Positions 15,487-23,781 of a stretch of DNA of 44,590 nucleotides are shown here, in pieces. Positions within the stretch are counted from its first letter, which is position 1; each line of letters opens with the position of its first letter. The notes under the pieces were generated by a model. It searched no databases. It saw nothing but the letters and a program-made list of their open reading frames with translations, and was not told where the DNA came from. A program made the translations under genes and the position numbers. Origin of the DNA: Actinomycetota bacterium (GTDB lineage Bacteria > Actinomycetota > Actinomycetes > Streptosporangiales > Streptosporangiaceae); NCBI GenBank assembly GCA_027314595.1, contig DAHVAN010000294.1:1-44590 (forward strand), in the 5' to 3' direction.

Positions 15487-17567
15487 GAGCTGGTCCTCCG
15501 GGTGAGTGTTCGGGTGTCATCGTGTTTCTGGAGACCCTCGCAGCGGGCGAGTGCCTGCGCGAGGGCTGATCCTGCGATGTCAAGCGACTCGGCCAGGCTG
15601 TCGGCCAGGTGGCCGGGTATGGCTCGGTGGCCGAGCCCGGCGCGGCTGATGGTATCGGCGAAGAACTGCGCGTCGCTCGCGGAGACGAGTGCCCTGGCGA
15701 GCGGGTTATTTGTGACCTCCAGGGCTGCGTAGGCGTCCTGCGAGCGGCGGGCGCTGCGGACCGCTTCGCCTACCAGGGCTTCCTGGTCGTCTGGGTGTCC
15801 CGCAGCCAGTTCGGCGGCGGCCAGGCTCAGCTTGACACCGAAGACGGTTGTCCCGGCCGCACCGCTCGGGCAGGCGCGGGGGGCTGCGGTCAGCGTCCCG
15901 GCCACGTCGGCCGGCAGCGGCTGGCCGGAGACGAGGACTGCGCACGCGCGCAGCACGGCGGCGATGGCGTCCTCCCACGGCTCTGTGCGCGTGCCGCTGC
16001 CGATCAGGGCGAGCGCGAACTCCGGGTCACCTTGACGGATGCTGGCGGCGATGCGGCTCTGGCGGGCCTCGAACATCCGCTGCGGCGTGTCGTCGTGCCA
16101 GGCGGCGTGCTCGGCGGCCTGGTCCCACTTCCCGGCGGCGGTGAGCGCGCGGGTTCCGTCTTGCAGCAGGACTTCGCGGAGCCACGGCACCAGCTCCGGC
16201 CCGGGAGCAGGGCTGAAGCCCTGGAAGTTGACCTGCCGCCCGCTGACGTCTGCGGTGCTGCCGTCGCGCACGGCGCGGGCGATCTGGGTGAGCGACAGGT
16301 GAGCGCGCTCGGGCTGGCCGGCGCGGATGTCGAGCCGGGCGAGGTTGACGAGCGGCTGGAGGCTGGCGATGGCGGTGCGCCCGCTGACGGGCCACGCTGC
16401 GTGGAGGATGGCGAACTGCCGCTCGCACAGCTCGGCGGCCCAGCCGGGCAGGCCGCAGTCGGAGGCGATGAGAGCGGCCTGGTTCCACGCCGTGCAGGCC
16501 AGGTCAACCTTCCGCTCGGGGTCGGTTTCCTCGCTGGCGGACAGCGCATAGCCGCGGACCTGGGTTACGCGCGCTTCCAGGCTGGGGCAGGCGGGCCGGG
16601 GCCGGGGAACCAGGGGGAACCGCCTGATGACCTGACATAGGTCGGGAGCCTCGCCGGCTGCCGGTCGCGGCGCGGGGCGCGCTGGGGGCGAGGGTACCGG
16701 GCCGAGGATGGCGTCCCGGGCGGCGCGGGCGAGCGCGGCCTGCTGCCGGGTCGGGAGCCCGAGCCGGTTCCAGTGGAAGATGACGTGGTAGCTGAGGACT
16801 TCGCGCAGTCCGCGCTGGAGTGTCCCGGAGCGGGCGAGTTCGCTGAGGGACTTCCCCGCGTCGCGGAACGCGGCGATCCATTGTTCCGTTCCTGCCAGCG
16901 GCCCGCTGGCGTCGAGCAGGCCGCTGCCGGGCGCGGTGTCGGCGGTCAGCAGTGCCGCGGTGCTTTCGGTGAGCCCCGTGAGCTGGGCGGCTGTCACATC
17001 TGGCGGGAGCGGTCGCTCGCGGGTGACGCGGTGCCAGGTGTCGCCCTGTTCGTACCATTCCAGCCTGGCGCCGCGCAGCAGCGCGGCGCAGAGCAGGACC
17101 GACAGTTCCCGTCGGCCCAGGCCGGCTTTGCCTCCTGCGGCGAGGCGCATGATGGCGGCGCTGTCGGCGGCGAACAGGCGGTGCGCGGCCGTCATGGCCT
17201 CGGGGCCGCCGAACGCGGCTTCCTCGGCTTCGTAGGTGCCGGGCAGCCATTGCCGCAGCGGCCCGCCGGGGACGGCGAGCGAGTCGAGCGCAGTCTCGAC
17301 GGTCGCCCGCATCGCGGCGCGGTCGTGGCCGGGAAGGACGCGGACCCGCCAGCAGGGGCGCTTGCGGATAAACCACCAGCCGCTGATCAGTCCGGCGGCA
17401 CTGGCCTGGTCCAGGACCGGGGCGAGGCGTTCGGCGGCGGCCTGTTCGGCGTTCTCCCAGTCGGCGAACTCGACGAAGACCTGCTCCCACGCGGGTGCCG
17501 CCGTTGCGGCGGAACCCGGCCGGGCGGGCATCGGGGGGCTGGCGGGGGTCAGCTGATCAGCAGGCAT
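15483..17567 (-). CDS. Stand-alone SpaB_C elimination domain fused to helical repeats
   Basis: A 694-residue protein. Residues about 28-300 match the thiopeptide-type bacteriocin biosynthesis domain (SpaB_C), which removes glutamate from glutamylated Ser/Thr to give dehydroamino acids. Recognisable pieces are WEQVFVEF, WFIRKRPCWRVRV, the WLPGTYEAEEAAFGG region and HRLFAADS. After a Pro-rich linker (about 308-330) the C-terminal half (about 335-690) is a helical repeat region, TPR-like in look, perhaps for holding partner enzymes; that is inferred. ATG 17567 starts inside the 3' end of lanC (19-base overlap); a further ATG at 17576 is possible, and the Arg-rich frame upstream is a shadow. Its end overlaps the next gene by ATGA. 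It is a second elimination domain beside the one inside LanB. Confidence 0.78.
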   Translation of the reverse strand: MPADQLTPASPPMPARPGSAATAAPAWEQVFVEFADWENAEQAAAERLAPVLDQASAAGLISGWWFIRKRPCWRVRVLPGHDRAAMRATVETALDSLAVPGGPLRQWLPGTYEAEEAAFGGPEAMTAAHRLFAADSAAIMRLAAGGKAGLGRRELSVLLCAALLRGARLEWYEQGDTWHRVTRERPLPPDVTAAQLTGLTESTAALLTADTAPGSGLLDASGPLAGTEQWIAAFRDAGKSLSELARSGTLQRGLREVLSYHVIFHWNRLGLPTRQQAALARAARDAILGPVPSPPARPAPRPAAGEAPDLCQVIRRFPLVPRPRPACPSLEARVTQVRGYALSASEETDPERKVDLACTAWNQAALIASDCGLPGWAAELCERQFAILHAAWPVSGRTAIASLQPLVNLARLDIRAGQPERAHLSLTQIARAVRDGSTADVSGRQVNFQGFSPAPGPELVPWLREVLLQDGTRALTAAGKWDQAAEHAAWHDDTPQRMFEARQSRIAASIRQGDPEFALALIGSGTRTEPWEDAIAAVLRACAVLVSGQPLPADVAGTLTAAPRACPSGAAGTTVFGVKLSLAAAELAAGHPDDQEALVGEAVRSARRSQDAYAALEVTNNPLARALVSASDAQFFADTISRAGLGHRAIPGHLADSLAESLDIAGSALAQALARCEGLQKHDDTRTLTRRTSS

Positions 17568-18775
17568 GCGTCCCATCCGGAAAGTGGCAGTCCTTCGGCG
17601 GCGGCGTGCAGCGCGAGGGCGGTGCCGTCGGCCCCGTCGAGGAACCCAGGGTTGCCGGGTCGGTCGGTGAGGCTGAGGAGCAGGTCGGCGAGGTCGGGCA
17701 GGAAGGCGCCGATGTCGGGCGTGGCCGCGTCCCCGGCGGCGCGCATGGCAGTCATGTAGAGCCCGGCGGCCCCGTGGCACAGTCCGGCTTGGGTGACCTT
17801 CGCCACCTGGACGGGGTCACGCAGGCACCCGCTGATGGCCTGCTCGTACTTCCGCTGCGCGGTCGCGTCGCCGAGCGCGATGGCCGCGATCTGGCCGGCG
17901 CGGGCGATTCCGGGAGTTCCGTAGCACCAGCTCGGCCGGTTGGGGTGCCGCTGGCTTGGGCGACCTGCGGCGTGGTCGGCCGTCGTGATCCACTCCGGCC
18001 ACCACGGGCCTGTATGCGACTCCTGCCGCCAGGCATCCAAGAACGCCAGGATCGAGGCGACCGTCTCCCGCTGCCCGTCGACAGCGACCCCGCGCCGCAA
18101 GCTATGACCAAGCAGGGCAAGCGGCCCGGCGATCCCGTGGGCGGCGCCGAAGTTCAGGTGCCCGCCGGGGTAGTCCGGGGACTGCCGGCGGTGCGGGTCG
18201 TGGGCAGCCCACCACCCGGGGACTTCCCGTCCGTCGACAGTGAGCGGCTGGGTCAGTGCCACCAGGTAGCGCAGGACGCGCTCCATCGCGCTTCCAGCCG
18301 GGTCGCTGCGCAGCAGCAGCGCGCCGAGTCCGGTCAGCCCGAAGAACACGTCGTACTCGTGGAACGCCGGGGGCCTGCCGGAGCGGATACGGTCCATCGC
18401 CGCCTCGGCGCGCGAGGCCGCCAGGTTCGTGACGTGCCGGCCCGCGTCAGCGAGTCCCGTGGCGTACCGGGGGGCTCCGGATGCGGCGGCGTCGAGCATG
18501 AACGCCACGGCGGGCAGGCCCTGGTACAGGCCGGACGTGCTCCCGGCGCTTACCTCGCCGGAGGCCGCGGCGCAGATCCACGCGTGCGTCCGCTGCCAGG
18601 AGCCGGTACCGGACCGGGCGAGTTCGATGTGCAGCAGCGCGGTGCCGGCGGCCCCCTGTGCGAGGGACTGCGCGGCCCACTCCCGGCCGCTGGGAGGCTG
18701 GGCTGGTTCCGGCTGGCAGGCGCTCAGCTGCCCGGCTCGTTTCTTCAGGTCGTTGACGGTCGCGGTCCCGGCCAT
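17549..18775 (-). CDS. lanC: Lanthionine cyclase LanC
   Basis: A 408-residue LanC-like zinc enzyme that joins Cys thiols to dehydroamino acids of the precursor to make (methyl)lanthionine rings. The double-toroid motifs are present: NFGAAHG (208-214), SWCYGTPG with Cys284, and GLCHGAAG with Cys333 and His334. Cys284, Cys333 and His334 are the expected zinc ligands. The length matches the family. ATG at 18775 overlaps the last base of the lanB stop (TGATG on the leftward strand), indicating coupling; the open frame continues upstream to 19456 but only as antisense-like Arg-rich sequence inside lanB. It works with the LanB, precursor and methyltransferases of this operon. Confidence 0.92.
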   Translation of the reverse strand: MAGTATVNDLKKRAGQLSACQPEPAQPPSGREWAAQSLAQGAAGTALLHIELARSGTGSWQRTHAWICAAASGEVSAGSTSGLYQGLPAVAFMLDAAASGAPRYATGLADAGRHVTNLAASRAEAAMDRIRSGRPPAFHEYDVFFGLTGLGALLLRSDPAGSAMERVLRYLVALTQPLTVDGREVPGWWAAHDPHRRQSPDYPGGHLNFGAAHGIAGPLALLGHSLRRGVAVDGQRETVASILAFLDAWRQESHTGPWWPEWITTADHAAGRPSQRHPNRPSWCYGTPGIARAGQIAAIALGDATAQRKYEQAISGCLRDPVQVAKVTQAGLCHGAAGLYMTAMRAAGDAATPDIGAFLPDLADLLLSLTDRPGNPGFLDGADGTALALHAAAEGLPLSGWDACLLIS

Positions 18776-21700
18776 CACATGTGCACCTTCGCCGCGAGGT
18801 AGCGGAGGGCGCAGGCGCGGGCCAGGCCGCATGCTGAGCTGCCTGCTCCCGTGCGCGCGGCATGGTCTAGGGCTAGGCCGCGCGCCGCTTCCCTCCGGCT
18901 GAAGCCGCCGGGGAGAGCCTGGAGGTAGCTGCCGATTGCGTCGGCGCGCTGCGTCCACGTCTCGGCGATCATCGCCTCGCCGGGAGAACGCGCCCCTGCT
19001 CTCGGCTTGCCCGCCAGGCCGGCGAGGGACAGGGCAGCGTTGCGTGCGGCTGGGTCGAGCCGTTCGCTCGTCTTGGGGAGGTCGGCGGCGAGCCATTGCA
19101 TCGCTTCGGCGGGCGAGGCCGCGAACTGCGCGGCGATGCCGGTCATGCTGGCGGCGGTGACCGCTTCGCGGCACAGGCCGGATGACTGGCTGAACTCGAT
19201 CTCCGTGATGGCGGCGCGGGAATCGGCGGCGAGCGCCAGGTGGGCGGCGGGCAGCGCCGGGCCGGAGCCGAAGCGGCCGGGCTGAGGGTCGCAGGTGGCG
19301 ATCGTCGCCCCGGCCAGCAGCCCCGCATCGCGCAGCCGGTCTGCCCATGCGGCCAGTTCCGCGATGAGCGCGCCGTCCGGCTCGGGTCCGGGCATGCCGG
19401 CCGTGAGCGTGATCCGCGCGTCCCGGCCCGGTTCGCCGCTGGTGCGCGTCCACCACACCGGGACGCCTTCTCCGAAGGCACGGTCAAGCGGCGGGACGTG
19501 CCGGGTGAGGATCTCATCGAACCGGGCGGGGTGGCCGTGCAGTTCCGCGCGCAGCAGCCGGCCGTCGCCCTGCGTGACCGCAGCGGCACGTGGAACCGCG
19601 ACAGCGCGAGCGAGGGCACGTTCGGTCGCGGCGGTGAGGGGGATGACGAGTTCGTGGGCGCGGCCGATCCAGCCGAGGTCATCCGGGGCGGTGCACTCGC
19701 GCAACTCGATCTCGCTGGCGTGGTGCAGGCGGGCGCGCAGCAGGCTGAGGTGGGCCGGGCGGGTGAGGTCTGCCGGCTGGCGCCGTCCCTGGCTGAAGAG
19801 CGCGACGTGCCGGGGAACCTTCCAGCGCTCCCGCCACACGGCGAATGCCTTCTCCCACTCGGTGGTGCCCGCCTTGCGCGCGGGCAGGTCCGCAGCCGAC
19901 AGCAGCCACCGCGCCGGGGACAGGATGGTCCGCCGGTACCGGACCCGTGGCAGGTACGGCAGCCGGGATGCCGTGCCGAAGTCGAACCCGGTGTAGACGG
20001 CGCACCGCGCGGTCGTGACCTCGGCGAGGAACCTGGCCAGCGGCGGCGTGTGCAGCGACGCCTCCAGGGCGTGCGTCACCCGGGGCTCGACCTGCTGCCC
20101 TGTGGACAGCGCCAGGAGGCGGAATCCCGTGTCGTCGGCGGTGACCGCCAGGTCGGCGACGTGGATCAGGCCGTCGGCGTCGCCCGGGTGCTCGCCGACC
20201 GGGATCACCACCGGGAGGTACCGGGCGGTGCGCGCGACGTTCTCGTTGCGCCGCTTGCGCGGGACGAAGGACAGCTGGGCGGGGACGGCCCCGGGATCGC
20301 ATGCCGTGTAGCTCGCCGCGAGCAGGTCCCGGCCGACGGGGTCCAGGAGGTGGAGATGCCGGCCGATCATGCTGCTGGCCGGGCGCGGCGTGCCGGTTAC
20401 GAGCAGCGTGAACCGGCCGGTCCGCAGCGCGTCCAGGGACGCGGCCCGGACCTCTACCGCGATCTCGGTGCGGGCCGCGACCAGCACGGGCTGGCCGGCA
20501 TCGCCGGGGGCAAGCGACTCGATGACGTCGTCGGTCAGGGCGATCTCGTCCTGGCCTGCCGCCATGGCGCGCTGGACCATCGCCAGCAGCGTCACGTCCC
20601 TGCGGGTGACGGCGCGGGGCGGCAGTTCCCGGGCCGAGCCGAGGAAGCCCGCGGGAAACCCCAGGCCGCTGTCGGCGACCAGGTCCAGGACAGGCACGAG
20701 CGCGCCGGACCCGTACCGGTCGAGGAACCGCGCGTGGTAGTCGGCCCAGGCGCGGTGCCCGCCAGGGCTGGGTGATAGCCGGCACAGGACGCCGGCCGCG
20801 TCGGCCGCTTCGCGGGTGACCTGTTCCGGCACGCGGACATCGCAGTCCAGGACCGCGTCGACAGCCAGCGGCATGTCTGAGCGGGCCAGGCTCGTCATTT
20901 GCTGGGACAGCGCACGGACCCGGCGGTCCGTCAGCGGCGTAACGTCTTCTCGCAGGTCACGGTGCACGGCAGCGAGCGAATCGGCAAGATCGCCGGTTAC
21001 GGAAGCATGGCCGCCGGTGACCTCGAACAGGCGGGTGCTGAGGTAGCCCAGGGCGTCGGTGCATGTCATGGGGGGACGTAGCGAGCTGACCAGGATGCCC
21101 TGGGCGACCAGAGTGGTGAGCATGTCCCGGACCTGCCGCTCGCCGGCGGGCAGGTCCGCGCTCAGCTGGGCGGCCAGCTTCCCGAACGGGACGGGTTCCC
21201 GGGCAGCCTCCAGCGCGGCGCGCACCGGGCGGCTACCGCGGACCGACACCTCGGCGGCGGCCAGTTCCTCCCCTGCGCCGTCCGGGACGGGTCCGGGAAA
21301 CGCAAGCCGGTCCCCGCGTGCGGTCCCGGTGCCGCTACTGGTCACGAGCAGGTGCTCCAGCAGCTCCGGGCACGCCTCCAGGCGCGCGACGATGCCGGCG
21401 ACCCAGGCGGCGTCCGCCCGGACAACCGCGCTTCCCGGGCGCCACCGGGCCTCCGGCGCCCCGCCGACCCTTGCCGCGCCGACTCCCGCGAACAGGCCGA
21501 ACGGGGTCGCACGCGACTGCCAGCGCAGCAGGTACCCCGTCATAGCCAGCACAGCGCGGGAGGCATCGCGGGAGCCGTTCTCTCCGGCGCGAACGAGGTC
21601 GGTCACCTGCTCGTACAGCGAGGGGCTGGCGACCGCGACCGCCGTGCGCACCTCCTCGCGCGCCCATAGCGTCGCGAGCCAGCCCGGATGCTGCTCCGCC

Positions 21701-21816
21701 GGGGCAGCATCCGGCGTACTGATGAGGTCCCCGGTAACGTCGAGCCCGCCCGGGTCGGTGCTGGCGCGCAGCAGCGCGATGCCGCCCTGCGCCCGGTACG
21801 GGGACTGTCTGGCCAT
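18775..21816 (-). CDS. lanB: Class I lanthipeptide dehydratase LanB
   Basis: A 1013-residue dehydratase. The N-terminal three quarters form the glutamylation domain, which uses Glu-tRNA to activate Ser/Thr; seen pieces are the start PYRAQGG, ALLRAST, WQSRATPFGLFAGVG (about 94-108) and RVRYRRTILSPARW (about 635-648). The last 250-300 residues align in outline with the SpaB_C elimination domain (LHGHPARFDEIL, RLRDAGLL, AAHLALAADS). However, its usual RY..P..HLR and YxxExxRYGG segments appear as TSGEPGRDARITL and CDPQPGRFGSG, so this domain may be impaired. ATG at 21816 has AGGAACGG upstream. It lies 72 bases after the precursor gene, with a hairpin between them, and overlaps lanC by one base. 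It is probably cytoplasmic. Confidence 0.9.
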   Translation of the reverse strand: MARQSPYRAQGGIALLRASTDPGGLDVTGDLISTPDAAPAEQHPGWLATLWAREEVRTAVAVASPSLYEQVTDLVRAGENGSRDASRAVLAMTGYLLRWQSRATPFGLFAGVGAARVGGAPEARWRPGSAVVRADAAWVAGIVARLEACPELLEHLLVTSSGTGTARGDRLAFPGPVPDGAGEELAAAEVSVRGSRPVRAALEAAREPVPFGKLAAQLSADLPAGERQVRDMLTTLVAQGILVSSLRPPMTCTDALGYLSTRLFEVTGGHASVTGDLADSLAAVHRDLREDVTPLTDRRVRALSQQMTSLARSDMPLAVDAVLDCDVRVPEQVTREAADAAGVLCRLSPSPGGHRAWADYHARFLDRYGSGALVPVLDLVADSGLGFPAGFLGSARELPPRAVTRRDVTLLAMVQRAMAAGQDEIALTDDVIESLAPGDAGQPVLVAARTEIAVEVRAASLDALRTGRFTLLVTGTPRPASSMIGRHLHLLDPVGRDLLAASYTACDPGAVPAQLSFVPRKRRNENVARTARYLPVVIPVGEHPGDADGLIHVADLAVTADDTGFRLLALSTGQQVEPRVTHALEASLHTPPLARFLAEVTTARCAVYTGFDFGTASRLPYLPRVRYRRTILSPARWLLSAADLPARKAGTTEWEKAFAVWRERWKVPRHVALFSQGRRQPADLTRPAHLSLLRARLHHASEIELRECTAPDDLGWIGRAHELVIPLTAATERALARAVAVPRAAAVTQGDGRLLRAELHGHPARFDEILTRHVPPLDRAFGEGVPVWWTRTSGEPGRDARITLTAGMPGPEPDGALIAELAAWADRLRDAGLLAGATIATCDPQPGRFGSGPALPAAHLALAADSRAAITEIEFSQSSGLCREAVTAASMTGIAAQFAASPAEAMQWLAADLPKTSERLDPAARNAALSLAGLAGKPRAGARSPGEAMIAETWTQRADAIGSYLQALPGGFSRREAARGLALDHAARTGAGSSACGLARACALRYLAAKVHM

Positions 21817-21847
21817 GGCGTTCCGTTCCTGGAATCCGGCCGGACGA

Positions 21848-21879
21848 GGCCGACGGCACGGGAGTTGGCGCCGCCGGCC
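21848..21879 (-). terminator. Hairpin between precursor and lanB (attenuator)
   Basis: Read leftward, GGCCGGCGGC (21879-21870) pairs with GCCGTCGGCC (21857-21848), a 10-bp stem with one G-U pair and a 12-base loop. It lies in the 72 bases between the precursor stop and the lanB start. Such hairpins in lanthipeptide operons let most transcripts end after the precursor so that peptide outnumbers enzyme. That function is inferred; there is no T-run. Confidence 0.5.
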
Positions 21880-21888
21880 CCGCGAGGG

Positions 21889-22098
21889 TCAGAGCGGCAT
21901 CTCGAACGAGGACCCGCACGAGCTGTCGTTGGTGGCGCAGGTGTTGCCGCAGCCGTCATCGGTCGGGCAGGTGCCCCGGCTGGCCGAGGCGTAGGTGACC
22001 ACCACGCGCACGTCCAGCGCGAAGTCGTCGTCGTCCAGCGGGAACTGGGCATCGGGGGCAACGGGCCGGTCGAGCACCGTCGTGGCAGGGTTGGTCAC
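21889..22098 (-). CDS. lanA: FxLD-family lanthipeptide precursor
   Basis: A 69-residue precursor peptide. The acidic leader ends near DDDDFALDVRVV, whose F26-A-L-D29 is the FxLD motif read by this system. The C-terminal core is rich in Ser, Thr and Gly with four cysteines at 44, 50, 54 and 61, giving up to four lanthionine rings. It contains TDDGCGNTC, close to the TNDGC..TC pattern I recall in FxLD peptides. Asp48-Gly49 is the most likely isoaspartate site, because Asp-Gly forms aspartimide readily. The start is GTG at 22098: AAGGAG (22112-22107) is 8 bases upstream, while the GTG at 22107 overlaps that ribosome site. It lies between a methyltransferase gene and lanB on the same strand. The cleavage site is unknown; no protease gene is near. 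Confidence 0.88.
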   Translation of the reverse strand: MTNPATTVLDRPVAPDAQFPLDDDDFALDVRVVVTYASASRGTCPTDDGCGNTCATNDSSCGSSFEMPL

Positions 22099-22131
22099 GG
22101 ACCACACTCCTTGTATGGGGGGTTCTTGCGG

Positions 22132-23415
22132 CTACTCGGGCTCAGTGCCCGAGGGTGTCCCGGCCCGCTCCGGGGCGGCGGGCCAGAACACAGCGACCCT
22201 GCTGCGGATCTTGTCGATCACGCGGCTAGGGCCGTCCAGCACGAGGCTGGAGTCTGGGGTGCCCGCCGGGTACACCCGGTACCGGGGGCCGGGGCCGTGA
22301 CGGTGGACGGCGGCCCACTCCCGCAACTGCCCCGTCACCTGCTCGGCGAGCGTGCTTGCCTGCGGGCCGAAGGCGTGCACGCCGAACTCCCACGCGCTCG
22401 CCCCGTCCTCCTGCGCGGCCCGGGTGGTGACGTAGGCGAGGCTCGCGCCGTCGACCGTGGCCATCGCCGCGTTGCGCTTCTTCGGCGGCACGATCAGGCC
22501 GGTGTCCAGCTTCTCGTCCACCAGCAGCATGCAGAAGCCCGGCAGGGTCGTCACCAGCCACATCTGCACCGTGTCCAGCAGCTCGTAAGCCCCGGCCTTC
22601 GCCCCGCTCCACACCTCAACACGGGGCGACTCGAAGACCCCCTGCAACGGCCCGGGGTCGGGTGAGGGCTCGTCGTCGTAGCGCAGGCTGACTTCCCCGC
22701 CCCGCATGACCAGCAGCTTCGCCGGGTGCGCCCCGCTCCCCTGGACGGCGACGAACCCGAACATCTTGGCGGCCACGCTGGACAGCGTGTCCCCGTCCTT
22801 CTCGAAGGCGATGACCCGCTGCATGCCGAGCATCCGCAGCGCCATCACCAGGCGCCCGGAACCCGCCAGCTGCGCCGCCCAGGCAGGCGCGACGTCCCAC
22901 GCGCCGACCGTCACCAAGATCGCGTCATAGGGGGCCAGCTCGGGAACGCCCTGCTCGGCGTCCGCGAGGACGACGTTCACCCCCGAGTACCCGGTCTTCT
23001 CCAGCAGCTCCGCAGCCCGGCCCGTCACCCACTCGTCGATGTCAACCGTGGTGACGCGCCCGGCGGGGCCGACCAGTTCCTGGAGAAGGGCGGCGTTGTA
23101 GCCGCCGCTGCCGACCTCCAGCACGTTCATCCCGGGCGAGATCCGTGCCGCCTCCAGCATCCACGCCTGGACGTGCATGTCCGACACCGAGCTGAGCGCG
23201 TTCCCCTCCCCGTCCCGCTTGGTCACGACCGCGCGGAACGGGTTGTACGCCTCCTCGGGCGGTGCCTCCGGGATGAACACGTGCCGCGGCGCCAGCCGCA
23301 TCGCCGCCTCAACAGGCTTCGACGTGATCGTCCCGTTCTCGACCAGCTGGTCAACTGCCCGGTCGCGGAGCGACGCCAGGTCTTGCGGTCCGGACTGCAC
23401 TGGTACCTCGGTCAC
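22132..23415 (-). CDS. FxLD-system methyltransferase (first gene of operon)
   Basis: A 427-residue PCMT-like O-methyltransferase of the FxLD system. Seen are LAPRHVFIP (about 40-48), the ALSSVSDMHVQAWML stretch, motif I VLEVGSGGYNAAL (about 98-110), VTTVDIDE and the subfamily-specific C-terminal half. It is expected to methylate an Asp carboxylate of the lanthipeptide, leading to isoaspartate. GTG at 23415 is preferred because GAGGAGG lies 8 bases upstream; the ATG at 23448 lies ahead of that site. It is the first gene of the leftward operon, ends 33 bases before the precursor start, and follows an intergenic region with GGGGACGT boxes. It shares the layout of the 14224-15486 gene, although many surface stretches differ. 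Confidence 0.85.
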   Translation of the reverse strand: MTEVPVQSGPQDLASLRDRAVDQLVENGTITSKPVEAAMRLAPRHVFIPEAPPEEAYNPFRAVVTKRDGEGNALSSVSDMHVQAWMLEAARISPGMNVLEVGSGGYNAALLQELVGPAGRVTTVDIDEWVTGRAAELLEKTGYSGVNVVLADAEQGVPELAPYDAILVTVGAWDVAPAWAAQLAGSGRLVMALRMLGMQRVIAFEKDGDTLSSVAAKMFGFVAVQGSGAHPAKLLVMRGGEVSLRYDDEPSPDPGPLQGVFESPRVEVWSGAKAGAYELLDTVQMWLVTTLPGFCMLLVDEKLDTGLIVPPKKRNAAMATVDGASLAYVTTRAAQEDGASAWEFGVHAFGPQASTLAEQVTGQLREWAAVHRHGPGPRYRVYPAGTPDSSLVLDGPSRVIDKIRSRVAVFWPAAPERAGTPSGTEPE

Positions 23416-23781
23416 GCGGGCTGCCTCCTCGGGCTGACAGACGTTCACTTACCTGCATGTTTGGCGCCCGCGTCCTGGTCAGGTCAGTACCTGCAACCGG
23501 CGCGGGGCAGGGGGCAGCCGGCCACCGCCCCCACGTGTAGTTAACCGCTAGTCACGGGGACGTTAGAACCACCCTGGGGGACAATGCGGGGACGTCCTGG
23601 AGCCGACGTAACGTCCCCATGGCACTGTGAAGCCGGCTCGCTGCTCCGTAGCCTGGTGGCCAAGGGATCAGCGGGCAACCGTGCAGTCATGACAATCTGA
23701 AGCACAGCCCGCAGGAGACTAATGACAGATCGTCATCAGCTGGGTCGCCGGCGGCGTGCTGCAACGGCATAGCGTGAACGC
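23416..23781. promoter_or_regulatory. Divergent promoter region of the FxLD operon, GGGGACGT boxes
   Basis: This 366-base region separates the leftward lanthipeptide operon and the rightward DUF6879 gene. It carries GGGGACGTTA (23556-23565), GGGGACGT (23588-23595) and TAACGTCCCC (23609-23618). The first and third are exact reverse complements. The boxes resemble the GGGACG array at 31805-31890, so one regulator may bind both. No clear -35/-10 pair was identified. Confidence 0.5.

Noticed and set aside
17568-17780. Extension of the elimination-domain protein start to 17780
   Set aside because: The added residues are almost all Arg, Pro and His, as expected for an out-of-frame reading of lanC.
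18776-19456. Extension of the lanC frame by 227 codons upstream
   Set aside because: The extension lies inside lanB in another frame and is Arg-rich; ATG 18775 overlaps the lanB stop and fits the usual LanC length.
13629-23415. A transporter, immunity gene or leader protease in the lanthipeptide operon
   Set aside because: No ABC, membrane or peptidase motifs occur in any gene of this stretch; these functions must be encoded elsewhere or not be needed.
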